Assembly: GCF_030272615.1 (NCBI RefSeq)
Contig: NC_081413.1
Span: 22,384,501-22,448,500, forward strand
Direction of reading: 5' to 3'
From: Cryptomeria japonica
Lineage: Eukaryota; Streptophyta; Pinopsida; Cupressales; Cupressaceae
DNA length: 64,000 nucleotides
Shown piece by piece: positions 1-10,356 of the stretch (position 1 is its first letter; each line of letters opens with the position of its first letter). The notes beneath the pieces are model-generated. The model made no database searches. It was not told the origin of the DNA and was given only the letters and a program-made list of their open reading frames with translations. Position numbers and translations under genes: made by a program.

Positions 1-162
1 TCTCTCCCTCTCCCTCCTTCCCTCTCTCTCTCTTCCTCTCTCTCCCCTCATTTCTCTCTCCCTCTCCCTCCTTCCTTCCCTCTCTCTCTCTTCCTCTCCC
101 TCCCTCCCCCCTCTCCTCTCCCTTCCCTCCTCCTTTCCCTCTCTCTCCCCCCTACTCCGCCC

Positions 163-193
<31 letters not shown>

Positions 194-222
194 TGTCTCT
201 CTCTCTCTCCTTCCCTTCCTTT
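1..222. repeat. (CT)n-rich microsatellite
   Basis: This is almost pure pyrimidine sequence on the plus strand, with CT runs broken by CCT and TTCC. It resembles the CT tracts that close the satellite arrays at 22235, 55903 and 59956. Here, however, it runs into unrelated sequence at about 223 instead of the usual gene B leader. It may be the right edge of another module lying outside the window. The glutamate/arginine-rich reading frame across it is an artefact. Confidence 0.9.
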
Positions 223-257
223 TCATTCACATTTTTTCTATTACCAATAGAACGTAT

Positions 258-440
258 GGGGTACTGAACTTATAAGTTCACTACCCTGCCATAATTTTTT
301 AAGGCATAAGAGTGCATACATGGTACTTATTACTTGTAAGCCCATACTAGGTACTGAGCCCATTGTTTGCTACCTTGCGATAGCATTTTTAAGGCTTAGG
401 AGTGTGTACGCGCTACTTATTAGTATAGAATGGGGAAAAA
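258..440. repeat. Imperfect tandem repeat, unit about 90 bp
   Basis: Two diverged units share the order GGTACTGA, CTACC, a T-rich stretch, AAGGC, TAAGAGTG or TAGGAGTG, and TACTTATTA. Unit one starts near 258 and unit two near 349. The phrase GTGCATACACGG a little further on (476-487) recalls the CGCATACACGG motif upstream of gene A near 4420, so this may be decayed flanking sequence of the same family. The short open frames over it overlap on both strands and are not supported. Confidence 0.45.
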
Positions 441-691
441 AATACCGTTGGGCTTGCCAACATTTATGGACTAATAGTGCATACACGGATATTAATGTAG
501 CACGTACAAGATACATGGACATATTTTTAGTTTCTTTAAGAACCTCAATGGCCTCAAAAGAATTTTTTGAGGTCATTGAAGGCCCCACTATAACTGTGTG
601 TGCACTCCTATCATTGTTTTATACATAGAAGTAAGCAAATTTTTTGTTTTTGCATGATTTCAAATAATTGAATTGTGGTTCTTATTAGTTG

Positions 692-1160
692 TTCTGACAC
701 TTTGGGATGCATAATACGAGCATGCATAACGTAAACCTTCCCACCCAAATGTGCTTGTGACGTAGGATTGTGCACATAACAAACTGAATCAATTTTAGCC
801 AATCCTGCAACTTTGCATTGCATGCAACTAACAATTTTTGTAGCAGGCAGAAAAATGCTACCAATTGAAAATGGCTCCAATTAATCAAAGCCCAAGATAG
901 GCCATTATAGAGGAGCCTCACACGACCCCATAGGTTCAAACAGATCAACCATATGTGTTCTGGATTGGAAGAAATAGTCTGTCAAATTTTGACAATTTTT
1001 TGGACTCATGGCACTTGAGAGATTGCCTCGGTACGGTATGACTCTCAACGTTCCGGTGCTTTGGGATGTATGATAGGGGCATGCCTAGTGTAAACCTGCC
1101 CACGTGGATGCACTTGCGATGTCAGTTTGTGCACACGACAAACAAAATTTGACCATTGCA
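692..1160. repeat. Diverged direct repeat pair (692-800 and 1051-1160)
   Basis: Both copies run CTTTGGGATG, GCATGC, GTAAACCT, CCCAC, then TGTGCACA and an ACAAAC-type end. The second copy keeps several CG dinucleotides that are TG or CA in the first, consistent with methyl-cytosine decay. The copies are about 360 bp apart. No gene is visible here. Confidence 0.5.
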
Positions 1161-1189
1161 AGCATGAGGGTGCTCTCACACCAAACACA

Positions 1190-1485
1190 TATTGTTGTTT
1201 ATATTCATATTGTTGATTACATATGTAAATATTTATTTAAATTTATAAAAGGGAAGCCACGAAAATAGTGAATATACAATAATGAACTGAATACAAGGAG
1301 TTTTGTAGGGTTAATTTATCATTTTAGAAATTTTATCAAATCATATTTCACGATTGCAATGTTTTATATCATATATTTTTGTTCTTTATATTCATATTGT
1401 TGATTACATAGGCAAATGATCAATTAAATTTATAAAAGGACAACCACAAAATATAACAAATACAAAATAATGAATTCAATACACA
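1190..1485. repeat. AT-rich direct repeat pair (1190-1300 and 1375-1485)
   Basis: Both copies contain TTTATATTCATATTG, TTGATTACATA and AAATTTATAAAAGG, followed by an ACCACAAAAT-like or CCACGAAAAT-like stretch and an ATAATGAA stretch. The copies lie about 185 bp apart. There is no coding support. The following DNA to 1659 is AT-rich, with a TATATATATATA stretch near 1512-1524. Confidence 0.5.
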
Positions 1486-1659
1486 TTTATTGGATTGAAT
1501 ATCGACATTTATATATATATATAAAAGACAAGTCTACCAAGTCAATACAAGTATTACAAAAATGTGGCATATGCCATGTCCAGATCGATATACGATAAAA
1601 ATGTAGAATATATATACATATATTGGTCATTCTATGACCAAAACTAACACTATATGTTC

Positions 1660-4257
1660 CTAAACTTGTGGTGGATCATCAAAATCAAGCCTCTTTGATG
1701 TAGTACACGGCTCTGTAGATGGCTGCAAAACTATAATTCAAAAGCCAAGTTGGAATAATTTTGTAGAAAATAGTTCATAATTAACAACATAACTATGCAT
1801 TTAACTATAATTCCTTTGCAATTGAAATGTAGATTACCTCATCGGCTGATCTAGGAGCTAATGTATTTGGTCTCCTCTCCTTGTTTACTCTTAGGAGTTT
1901 TCTTGAAGACATAATTAAATGGATCCACATTATGGCCGTATTGCGAAGCGGTCTATTGTAGACTAAATGTACAATTAATACAATGTACTAACATAAATAT
2001 ATCAAAAACACTTAAAAGCTATAATATAGAGAACAATGGCATACCTATGCCTGAGATGCTTCTCTAATGGACTAAGGATGGCTCACCATCGATGGAGAAA
2101 TTGTCACTATACCTATACAAAAAATGTTCGAAGATTAAATACAACTAATATAATGATAAGTATTGTAGGTTAAAAATAATTAATTTTACAAATCAAACAA
2201 AAGTGTACCTGATCCTCAGATTCTTCTCCAGTGCACAGAGGAGGGTTCGCCATTGATGAAATAGGTATGGATATTTCCTGTATGAAAAAATTATAAGATT
2301 ATAATATATCACAAGTTCACATATACGCATGCATATAATCATGAAATCAAGAAAATAAAGTAGAGATACATTCCTCTGCCCTCTCTTGATCCACGAGTGA
2401 ATAAGGTGCATTCAACAAATCCACATAGCTCAATGGCCATTGTACATGTAAAATAGACAAAAAAACACTAATCAATCTACAAACCCCAACTAATAGTTGA
2501 TTTCAACATTTTCAAAAAATTGTACAACTAGAAATGTGTTCAATTACCTTCTTCCCACGTTTTGGTATCTTTGAGGAATTCTTTTTCTTAGGACAAGCCC
2601 TAGACGCAGAGGGGGTACCCTAAAAAAACAAAATTAACATGAGATATTAGTACAGATAATAAATTAAACATAATTTGAAAAATCTAAAATGAAATGACTT
2701 TCATATTCCATCAAAACAATACATAAAAAGGGTTGTACAAAATATGATACCGTATAGTCATGTAGGCCAAATTAATCACTAAGAGCGTGATGTCATCAAT
2801 CTGGAACATTTGGTCCCCTGTCAATACCTACAAACCAAAAATTGGACCAAGCATTAAAGATAGTTAGTATATCTTGTATTTTTTTGAATTCAAAGTGTAC
2901 TATTCTATTTTAACATGTTATAAAATTTATACCTCACGCATCGAAAATGCACCTATAGTAATTGGGGGAGGAGTATGGGATACCACTAATACATCCTGAA
3001 ATGCATATTATTTGTCTCAATTTAAATCGAAGTTTAAATGAAAATTCATTTATGTAATTACAAATTTAAAGTGACTGGTAAATAAAATTCTATGAATTCA
3101 AATCAACACACAGGTTTGTTGCTCATGGGCTAACACCGTGTCCATAAACTCATTTGTCAGTGCAAAATCCTCAGTCGTGCGGACCTAACATCTACTCCCA
3201 CAAATCGTGCACATATAAGATGTGGATCCATCTACACCGGTTGCATCATCTATCCCCGAGCATATCCCCAAGCAACTGACACACATATGTTGGATGGGCT
3301 CTTTGTCGCCACCCGGAGCAACTAATGGCTCATCATCCAATACAATAGAGTGTTCTAACGATGTCCCATGCTGGATGATGGCACCAGTAAATGTATTGGC
3401 TGCTTGAAGAGTCTGTAGCTCCATTGAGTCTTTCACCTCTACTGGGACAGCTTGATGCACCTTGGGTTTGGGTGCTAGGGGGCGACGACTCTCCGCAGGT
3501 AATCACCTATGGGCTCCAGGTCTATCTTGGGCAGAGCCACCACCTCTACCATGAAACTCTCTCATGTCAAAATAGTTTGGGCGCACATTGAGCACAAACT
3601 CACAATATACTTTTCTCAAAAAATATAGTGGCACCTCATAATTATTACAAGGTGGATCATCAAAGACCATCCACCACCTCTGCTAAAAAAGATTCTTCAT
3701 CTTCACATTGGTACACCAATGTATGGGAAACCTCTTTGTATTAGGAGGTAATGACTGACCAGTTTTGGGATCAACGAAAAGAGCACATATTTGTTGTTTA
3801 CTAATATTTTTGTTTTTTACTCCCTCGTATGATAGCCCATCAGTATAGAATTGACGACACCTATCCCTAAAGCTTCCCCATTTGGTAATTTGTGTGGAAA
3901 TAGTTATGGCACCATTAGCTAATGTTTCTAGGCTAGTGGTGAGGGATTGATGATGCTCAAGTTCTAATGTTTTCAATTTAACAATCAGTCTATTGATTTT
4001 AGATGTATTTTGTCGTAACTGATTAATTAATTTCTTCTGTGTTTTAGGTGTGTGGTCAAAAGGACGAATTCGGGGTGTATCTTGTGGGGTTTCAGGAGGT
4101 GCATTTGGTTGTTCTTATTGTGGATTAGAAGAATCTGGTTTTTGAAACAAAAATGAAAAAACCTAATCAAAGTTAATGAAATTAAATTCAAAATATAAAA
4201 CAAATTGAACAAACGGAAAAGAAAGACAAAAATAAACAAAAACTAACCTTGATCCAT
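1660..4257 (-). pseudogene. Gene A, copy 0: multi-exon accessory-type gene of the module (decayed)
   Basis: I do not recognise this family. It is read right to left. Exon 1 is 4257-4248 (ATG GAT CAA G). A 113-bp intron with GT...AG ends leads to a long exon from 4134 to about 3115. Smaller exons with matching phases follow at 2995-2933 (63 nt), 2827-2751, 2619-2548, 2277-2209 (69 nt) and 1952-1838, and the last at 1722-1660 ends in TAG. The long exon encodes a Pro/Gln-rich N-terminus, a short helical segment, a Trp-rich block (RWWMVFDDPLYNNYE) and a Cys cluster (CVSCLGIC, then CTICGSRC) that could bind zinc. A second copy lies at 15428-17034 and a third fragment at 25087-25397. Premature stops include TAA right after the start of exon 2, TAG before RWW and TAG after the Cys cluster. 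Family context suggests a transposon accessory protein; that is inference. Confidence 0.6.
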
Positions 4258-4379
4258 AGTGTTTGGAGGAGAAATCTAGCACCCTGTTTGTGGTTTAGGA
4301 GAGAAAATGAAGAAAAAATAAACTAAAAACATGCTATTCATGGGAAAATAAGACCCAGTTTTAAAAAAAAAAAATTTGA

Positions 4380-4620
4380 CAGGCACCATGTACACAGTTC
4401 TTTTGGGATTATTAGCGCATACACGGATCTTTTGGGATTATTAGCATGTATGCGCTCAATTTCCTAGAGGTAGCACATATGCGCTACTTTCCCTAAAAGC
4501 AACACATACTGCTCTACCTCGAGAACAACAAACTTAAGCGTGTATGCGGTCATTTTAAATTTTTTTTTGGGTGGTGTCCACTTTTCTGACCACCATCTTT
4601 GTGCACATACCCAACTATAC
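4380..4620. other. Gene A upstream region, copy 0
   Basis: This stretch matches the region upstream of gene A at 17150-17230 and 25515-25600, sharing GGGATTATTAGC and GCGCATA-type words. Within it CTTTTGGGATTATTAGC occurs twice in tandem, about 30 bp apart. Homology to the module ends somewhere in 4500-4620, where the copia relic begins. It would be the promoter side of gene A if the gene were active. Confidence 0.4.
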
Positions 4621-4780
4621 AGGAGAACTCTCATAGAAGAATGTGAGGAACAAAACCCCATGTGAGGAAAAAGTCCCCCCCATATGAGAGAAGAAGAGAA
4701 GCTAGGAAGCCCCCCCTCAATGTAGAATCAACACCAATGATAGAAGCTCGATGATGTATGAAGAAACTACTCCATGAATG

Positions 4781-5740
4781 TCAAACAACATTCCTTTCCT
4801 TAGGAAGAAACAAAACCAAAGTTCTATGCATGAAGTCTCCCCAATCATGAAGGGAAGATGTATGAAAAAAACTCATGATGAATGAAGTCTCTAAAAATTG
4901 TTCAAGTCTCCCCATGTCGATGCTGAAAGATACCCTCTTCAAAGGTGGTAAACTACTCCACACTGCTGAAAAAGGTACTCCATGATCTAGTGGAGATGAA
5001 TGTAGAACATATCCCAAAGACTCATATGTCTCCTCTAAACATAAGGAGACCTCCTCCAACTGATGTACATAAGTATCCACAATCATGTCAACCTCGAAAG
5101 AATGATCATGTAGAGAATGAACAAGAGGGTCAGAGTGTTCCCTAGCAACAATCGAAGAAGGATCATCTTCATCAAATAGAAGATGAATATCATCAATGAT
5201 GTCTCCCAAATTTGCAATGTAGGATTCCACAAACAAACCTGCACTATCTGTCAAGTACTCATCTCATGAACCTGAAGGTGGAAGACATGAAATAACCTGT
5301 TGCATTGAATCACAAGAATGCAAAATTGTTGCACTATCCACATCATCAAGTGCAATAGTGAATGTGATATCAATAGGAGGAAATGAAATGTAAGGCTCAA
5401 GAATGGGGTCACATGTGAGAATCCCCAAGTTCAAGTACCCAAAGTTCTCCTCAAAATCAGAATCATCACAAGAAGTGTGACCATCATATGTATAATCATC
5501 ATATGTGAAATCATCATCATCAACAAATATGAAAAGGAGTAAAACCGAGATGAATGATCAACTACCCCAGTCACAATGATAGCTCTAGTCTCCAAGTCTC
5601 TAATGAAAACTAACTCAAGTGTGAACTCCACAATTCTCTTAGTTGTGCCCTGTGTGATTTAATAGATGGAGAGGAGATTGTTTGTCAAATGGGGTACACA
5701 CAACACGTCATTGAAGGAGTTATCCCCAATGGCAATAGAT
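4781..5740 (-). pseudogene. Degenerate post-protease region of the copia relic
   Basis: Directly after the protease the frame includes a VPHLTNNLLSI-like stretch and VEFTLELVFIRDLETR, typical of the copia segment between protease and integrase. It then moves into an acidic 157-residue open stretch (5254-4781) rich in Asp, Glu, Leu and Ser that matches no pol domain I know. The integrase zinc motif, DDE core and YVDD motif are absent. The acidic stretch may be a replacement sequence or decayed DNA that happens to be open. Confidence 0.4.
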
Positions 5741-6030
5741 CATTTCCCAATCACATCCATGTATGTATGATTGTCCATCAAAATATGTGGCATGGTGCAA
5801 GACTCAAATGTAGAGAACATAGACTGCAAAGATGCCATATGATGAGAAGCCCCTGAATCTAGAAGCCATCTCCCTGAATCATGACTTGTAGTCGAAAAAA
5901 GAGATTCTCCTTTTCTTGTCCCAAAAGAGTGAGTCTTCCCACTTGTAGAAGACATGAATGATTTCCCTTTTCCTTTTGATTGTGAAGAAGTGGAAGTTGA
6001 TGAATCATCCTTGTTGTAGACACTAGGCAA
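5740..6030 (-). pseudogene. Copia aspartic protease fragment
   Basis: The open segment contains RWLLDSGASHHM, the D-S-G active site of Ty1/copia proteases, preceded by the Ser/Lys-rich linker common at the gag-protease junction. It is followed by HILMDNHTY, which corresponds to the conserved strand after the active site. The catalytic Asp is intact. Upstream, 6132-6050 encodes a basic linker and the remains of a zinc knuckle whose Cys residues are mostly lost. Confidence 0.75.
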
Positions 6031-6049
6031 ATCAATGTTATGATTTTTG

Positions 6050-6908
6050 AGGATGTGTGTTAGCTCATAAATCTTCTTAGAATGGAACGATTCTCCTCAT
6101 GACCAATTTTTTTACAATAGGCACAAGTAGGTCACTCCCTTCTTGGTGAATTGTCCCTCTTGGAAGAGCATGAATCTCCTTGTTGTGGACAAGGTGATGC
6201 TTTGTCCTTAGGCTTTGATTGCCATTTCTTCTTGTTTGAGTTAACCTTTCCTTGATTTCCTTTGTTCCCTTGATTTCCCACTAATGCTTGAGACTTAGAA
6301 GTCTTATGAATGCCCATGCTTATCAACTTAGTTTGTTCCATCATCAATATTTAAGCGAAAGAATCAAATGTGGGCATTGTGCAGCTTGAACCCATTGTCA
6401 TCCTATGGGTTTGGAAACTAGAAACAAACGCTGCATATTCTTGTGAAAGTTTTCCCATCAAATTGAATATCAATTGAGTATCCTTCTTATCAATGTCATA
6501 ATCCTTGAGTTGTGCCCTCAAATCTTTTTCCTTAGTGACATAATCTTGTATAGTATCAAATTTCTTGGGATCCAACATGGTGAGATCACTATCAATCTGA
6601 TATCCCTTAATCTCATCAACTTGACCATACAAGTCTTGAAACTTTTGTCAAGCATCCTTGATTAGAGTACATTTCTCAATATGAAAAAAGAGATCCTTTG
6701 ATACATCCTTTCTTAAGGTACCGATTTCCATGATATTTTTAGTGAGCCAATCCAAGTGACAAATAGGATTAGCCTTAGGATCAACGGAAGCAACAATAGT
6801 TCCATCAATATAACGAGCTAGTCATTTTTCCATAAGTTTACTTTATGCATCGATTTTCTAAGTAGCATAATTATGAGAAGTTAAGAGAGGAAACTTAGGA
6901 GAACCCAT
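6050..6908 (-). pseudogene. Copia gag (UBN2-type) relic
   Basis: The ATG at 6908 opens MGSPKFPLLTSHNYAT, which matches the usual L-x-NY start of plant copia gag proteins, and is followed by an in-frame TAG. The frame then carries W-L-T-K and DLYGQVDEIKGYQI motifs and a KEKDLRAQLKDYDI helix with a LIFNLMGKLSQEY stretch, as in plant gag (UBN2) domains. The basic tail QSKPKDKAS leads into a ruined zinc knuckle. Several in-frame stops make it non-functional. Confidence 0.7.
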
Positions 6909-8503
6909 AGAAGAAAAATGAAGGAACACAATAGCACAAAAGCACAAGAGATACCCCCCCAAATTTAATCAATCAAAGTACCCCCCACAAAAAAAATGAT
7001 GATTTTAGCACTTTATATGTAGTGCTCGTACAATAGGCTACTTGCAAACAATGGAAAGGTGGACTTCTGATTTTGTCTTACAACTACCCCAATAGGCTGA
7101 GAACTATAATGCAAAAGACCAACAAGATAGATCCATGCAATACAAGTGCTAAATTGGCCAAAAAAGACCATATGCTGAAAGTAAAATTTATACCCAAAAT
7201 CACTACAAACTGATAGCATATTAAGAGAGTATACAAAAAAATATTCATTTAAAAAAAAATGGGACCTGAAAAGGAGTTCGTATGAGCCCAAACGGAGTCC
7301 TGGAAGGTGCAGAAACGAGGATTAGACAGGTACAGTCACCAAAAACTGCAATTTCTAAAAATTTTGTCCATCAAAATCATAATATAATGCCACCACGAGA
7401 AAGTACACAAAAGTCTTGCCCATTCCAAAAAATATTGCACCCAAAAAGGAGCAAAAATGAGCAAGATATGACAATTTGAAGTTGAACTGCAAAATTAAAA
7501 AGATCAACAGAGGGGCCCTGCCAATTTTTCAAAAAAATGATAACGTCAGTGATTTACGAGATTAAATTTTACAGCCATCTGACCGTCGCGAAAAATTTAC
7601 CTCTCTACTGACTGGGCATCCGTACTATACGGACTGCCAACATGGTGCAATCAGAAAATGACACGCAGTGTATGACAGATGACGTGTCTGTACGGGAAAA
7701 CTAAGGTGGCACTAACATGTGCTAGTCATTTGGCAGCCAACTAGGTTGTTGATGTGGCAGGGTGCCCATGTGGCGTCTAATGTGGAAGCCTGTGTGGTGG
7801 TGAGTGAGTTGTCAGCGTGGCAGCACGCGTGGTGGTCTTGCTAGCGCAGGGGCCCACGTCGGCATCTGATGTGGTGGATGATGCGGGGTCCACTGGAGGG
7901 AAGCGTTGTTAGTTGGTGGGGACAACTTCGGCAGGGAGCAGGATGGGCCGACGTGGCAGAAGTGACTGGGTCAATGACGACGATAGAGGTGGTAGCGTTG
8001 CCAGGACAGTCATCAGCAGTGTCGCCTAGAACAGTCGCCGACAGGGATGGATGACAATGGAGGGGCTGCAGGTTGGTCGGATAGAATGCCGAGGCCAGAG
8101 CTTGGGTCGCGGATGGAGAAGGAGATCATCATTGGAGGCAAGGAACACGACACACGATGCGACACAAAGGAGATCGCCAGTGGAGGCCCAGGGACAAGAC
8201 CGACTGGAGTCTACGAGGCCTCCAACCTACAAAATTTGTAGGATTGTATGGTGGTGGGGGGTTGAAACCCCAAAACAGTAAATTTGTAAGTCCCCAAATT
8301 GGGAAAAAAATTTCCTTCAACCTCGAAATTTGATTTTCACCAAAATAGGCCGAATTTATACTAAAAATTCATGGAATCGGCCATCCGGACGTAATGGCAA
8401 GGTCAGATTTGGTCTAGAACACCTCCAAAAGATGTTGCTCCTCATATCTACCTCTTGACGTTGCAATAATGTCTCTCAAAGATGAATCAATGACACTCTA
8501 ATG
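6909..8503 (-). other. Untranslated leader of the copia relic
   Basis: This lies between the primer site and gag. The part near gag is AT-rich with A and C runs. The part at about 7600-8260 is clearly GC-richer than its surroundings and repeats TGTGGCAG and GTGGC words. The small open frames here have no recognisable domains. I see no separate gene. Confidence 0.45.
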
Positions 8504-8515
8504 TCTCTGATACCA
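8504..8515 (-). other. Primer binding site of the copia relic
   Basis: On the minus strand this reads TGGTATCAGAGA, one base from the plant copia primer site TGGTATCAGAGC that pairs with initiator tRNA-Met. It lies immediately after an LTR ending CA. Confidence 0.8.
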
Positions 8516-9004
8516 TGTGAGATTTTGTCAAGATCAAGAGCTCAATCAAAAGTACAAAATAGAGAGACAAGATATAGGATAAGAATAAACTATATTCTTA
8601 TCAATAGAAAGATGATCAAAAGATCAATAATTGTTACATACAATGTAGATAAGCCTGCATATATAGGCAAGACTATATGGATATGTGAGCACACAAATAT
8701 GACATGTGGCTCAATAAGAAACAAGGGTAGGTAGAAAATAAGTGTGGTAGGTAGGAGAAATAATAAATATTTCATGTGAGGCGGATCACCCACCGAAGGT
8801 GGAAATATCACTCCTAAATAAGTGGATATGATAGAGTAGTAACAAGATCAACACCATAAAAGGTGGAAATTCTCCTACACTCACTATCCCAATGTGGTAC
8901 AAGCACCCAAGTGTCTCATACCCAAACTACTATGAAATGCATTTCTTAAGTGAACTTAAGTAAAGTGTAATAATATCCATGATGAATAATTAATTATACC
9001 AACA
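8516..9004 (-). repeat. 5' LTR of the copia relic
   Basis: On the plus strand it runs from TGTGAGATTTTG to ATACCAACA, so on the minus strand it starts TGTTGGTAT and ends CTCACA. The TG...CA ends, the length of about 489 bp and the adjoining primer site fit a copia LTR. No second copy is seen in the window. Confidence 0.65.
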
Positions 9005-9990
9005 CTTATAACTGCTTATATCTCCCTTACAAATGCGTATATCAATATTTTGTGTAAACCAAAATGTCATATACCTTTAAATGTTTTGAGGATTCTATGT
9101 TTAAACTAGAATGAAGCGGCTTCTCTTATTTTCCAATAGATATACTTGAAATCTCATGACATTCGTGCGAATCTGGTAAATGAGTCATTTGTCTTCATAA
9201 TAATACTAACAACAATTAGAAATCACCTTGTATTAGGGCCCTCCATTACACAATGTAAAATGCATCCCATTTATTATTTATAAAAATGCATATAGAATAT
9301 GATCTTATAACTTTAAGATATTAAAATACTCAAAATTTTGAAAAATATTGTGAATTAAATTTCATTTTCAAAAGACTTGAAATTTAATATGTTGGGAATG
9401 GAGTTTTTGAATCTGTCATTGCCGTTTCTCGTCTGTCCTAAAATTCACGCCTCTTCTCATCCTTGTCAGATGTTTTCATCGCTCAACACAATAATCACCC
9501 ACTCTCTTCTGTATTATATTGTAATTTTTAAAATGTTGTTAAATTTAATCCCACACAAAATTTTGTATATTTTTGTAAATTATGCCAGTTTATATAAACC
9601 AACGATAATTGTATTTTCTTTCTTTCTAATATATTTCTCAAAACATATCTTCCTATCAAGATTTTTCCATGACCACCTTCCCTCCCTAACTACCCCTCAT
9701 TCTACCACATTCACACCGCAAGCTAATAAAAGGTGCCATAACATTCTAGCCTCTTTCCTCTTGCCATTTCATAAAAGATGCCATAACATTCTTGCCTCTT
9801 TCTATTATTCAGAAGCAGTTTTGTAATGTGCTATTCACAAGACCTTTAATTACTAACAAAAAATTAATTGCTTGTCTTATAATTTAAAATTGCTTTATAG
9901 AATTTTAAGTTTTATAATAGCTTGCGTGAACGAATCAGTTTTCAATCGAAGCGATGCAACCCTTCTCTAACAAGACCTGCAATTTCTCAC
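9005..9990. other. AT-rich intergenic DNA with a 45-bp tandem duplication
   Basis: No gene is supported here. A direct duplication with a 45-bp period lies at 9726-9805 (ATAAAAGGTGCCATAACATT, then ATAAAAGATGCCATAACATT). A 149-codon open frame across 9377-9826 has no recognisable domain. The right part is the probable promoter region of the coiled-coil gene. Confidence 0.5.
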
Positions 9991-9997
9991 TATATAT
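9991..9997 (+). promoter_or_regulatory. Candidate TATA box
   Basis: TATATAT lies about 365 bp before the ATG of the coiled-coil gene and about 30-40 bp before a pyrimidine-rich stretch where transcription could start. Downstream, AG|GTATGT at 10127/10128 and TTTGTAG at 10344 define a plausible 217-bp intron in the 5' UTR. Confidence 0.45.
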
Positions 9998-10127
9998 CAT
10001 CCTCAATTTCTCTGTTGAAAATCATCCATCGATCTAACTTGTTGGTGAAGCGATTATAATTTGCATACTTCCATTCTTTGCAGAACTCTTTTTGTCAAAG
10101 AAAGTTGGTGCACAGTATCACATTTAG

Positions 10128-10344
10128 GTATGTGTTTTAAAATTCCATCAATTGCGGCTTCATATATACAATCAAAATTATAAAATTATATAGAGAACAT
10201 TTTACTACATGTTAAATGTAACATATAAACAATTCCTTGACAACTGTTTAAAGCTTGCGCAATATCTAAAATTGATTGTCTACAAAGTTTATTAATTGAT
10301 ATCTTTTGTCTTGAAAATTACAAGTGCTTTGATTGGGTTTGTAG
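10128..10344 (+). other. Predicted 5' UTR intron
   Basis: The donor GTATGT follows AG at 10127. The acceptor TTGGGTTTGTAG ends at 10344, 12 bp before the ATG. The interior is T-rich and AT-rich, as expected for a plant intron. Transcript data would settle it. Confidence 0.5.
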
Positions 10345-10356
10345 GAGTCGAGAAAT

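Larger units (their letters stand above)
4660..9004 (-). mobile_element. Decayed copia-type LTR element, polymerase region missing
   Basis: Read on the minus strand, this shows an LTR (9004-8516), a primer site (8515-8504), a long leader, a gag gene starting at 6908, an aspartic protease motif near 5850 and further degenerate frames to about 4780. I find no integrase core, reverse transcriptase or RNase H, and no second LTR. The left end abuts gene A flank sequence and cannot be placed exactly. It is either a truncated copia or a non-autonomous derivative. Confidence 0.65.

Noticed and set aside
7869-8320. Overlapping open frames in the GC-rich leader of the minus-strand copia relic
   Set aside because: They overlap on both strands and in several frames, and no motif is seen. 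GC-rich DNA has fewer stops by chance.
9377-9826. 149-codon open frame rich in Phe, Leu and Ile
   Set aside because: AT-rich sequence with no domain, containing a 45-bp tandem duplication, and lying in the probable promoter of the next gene.
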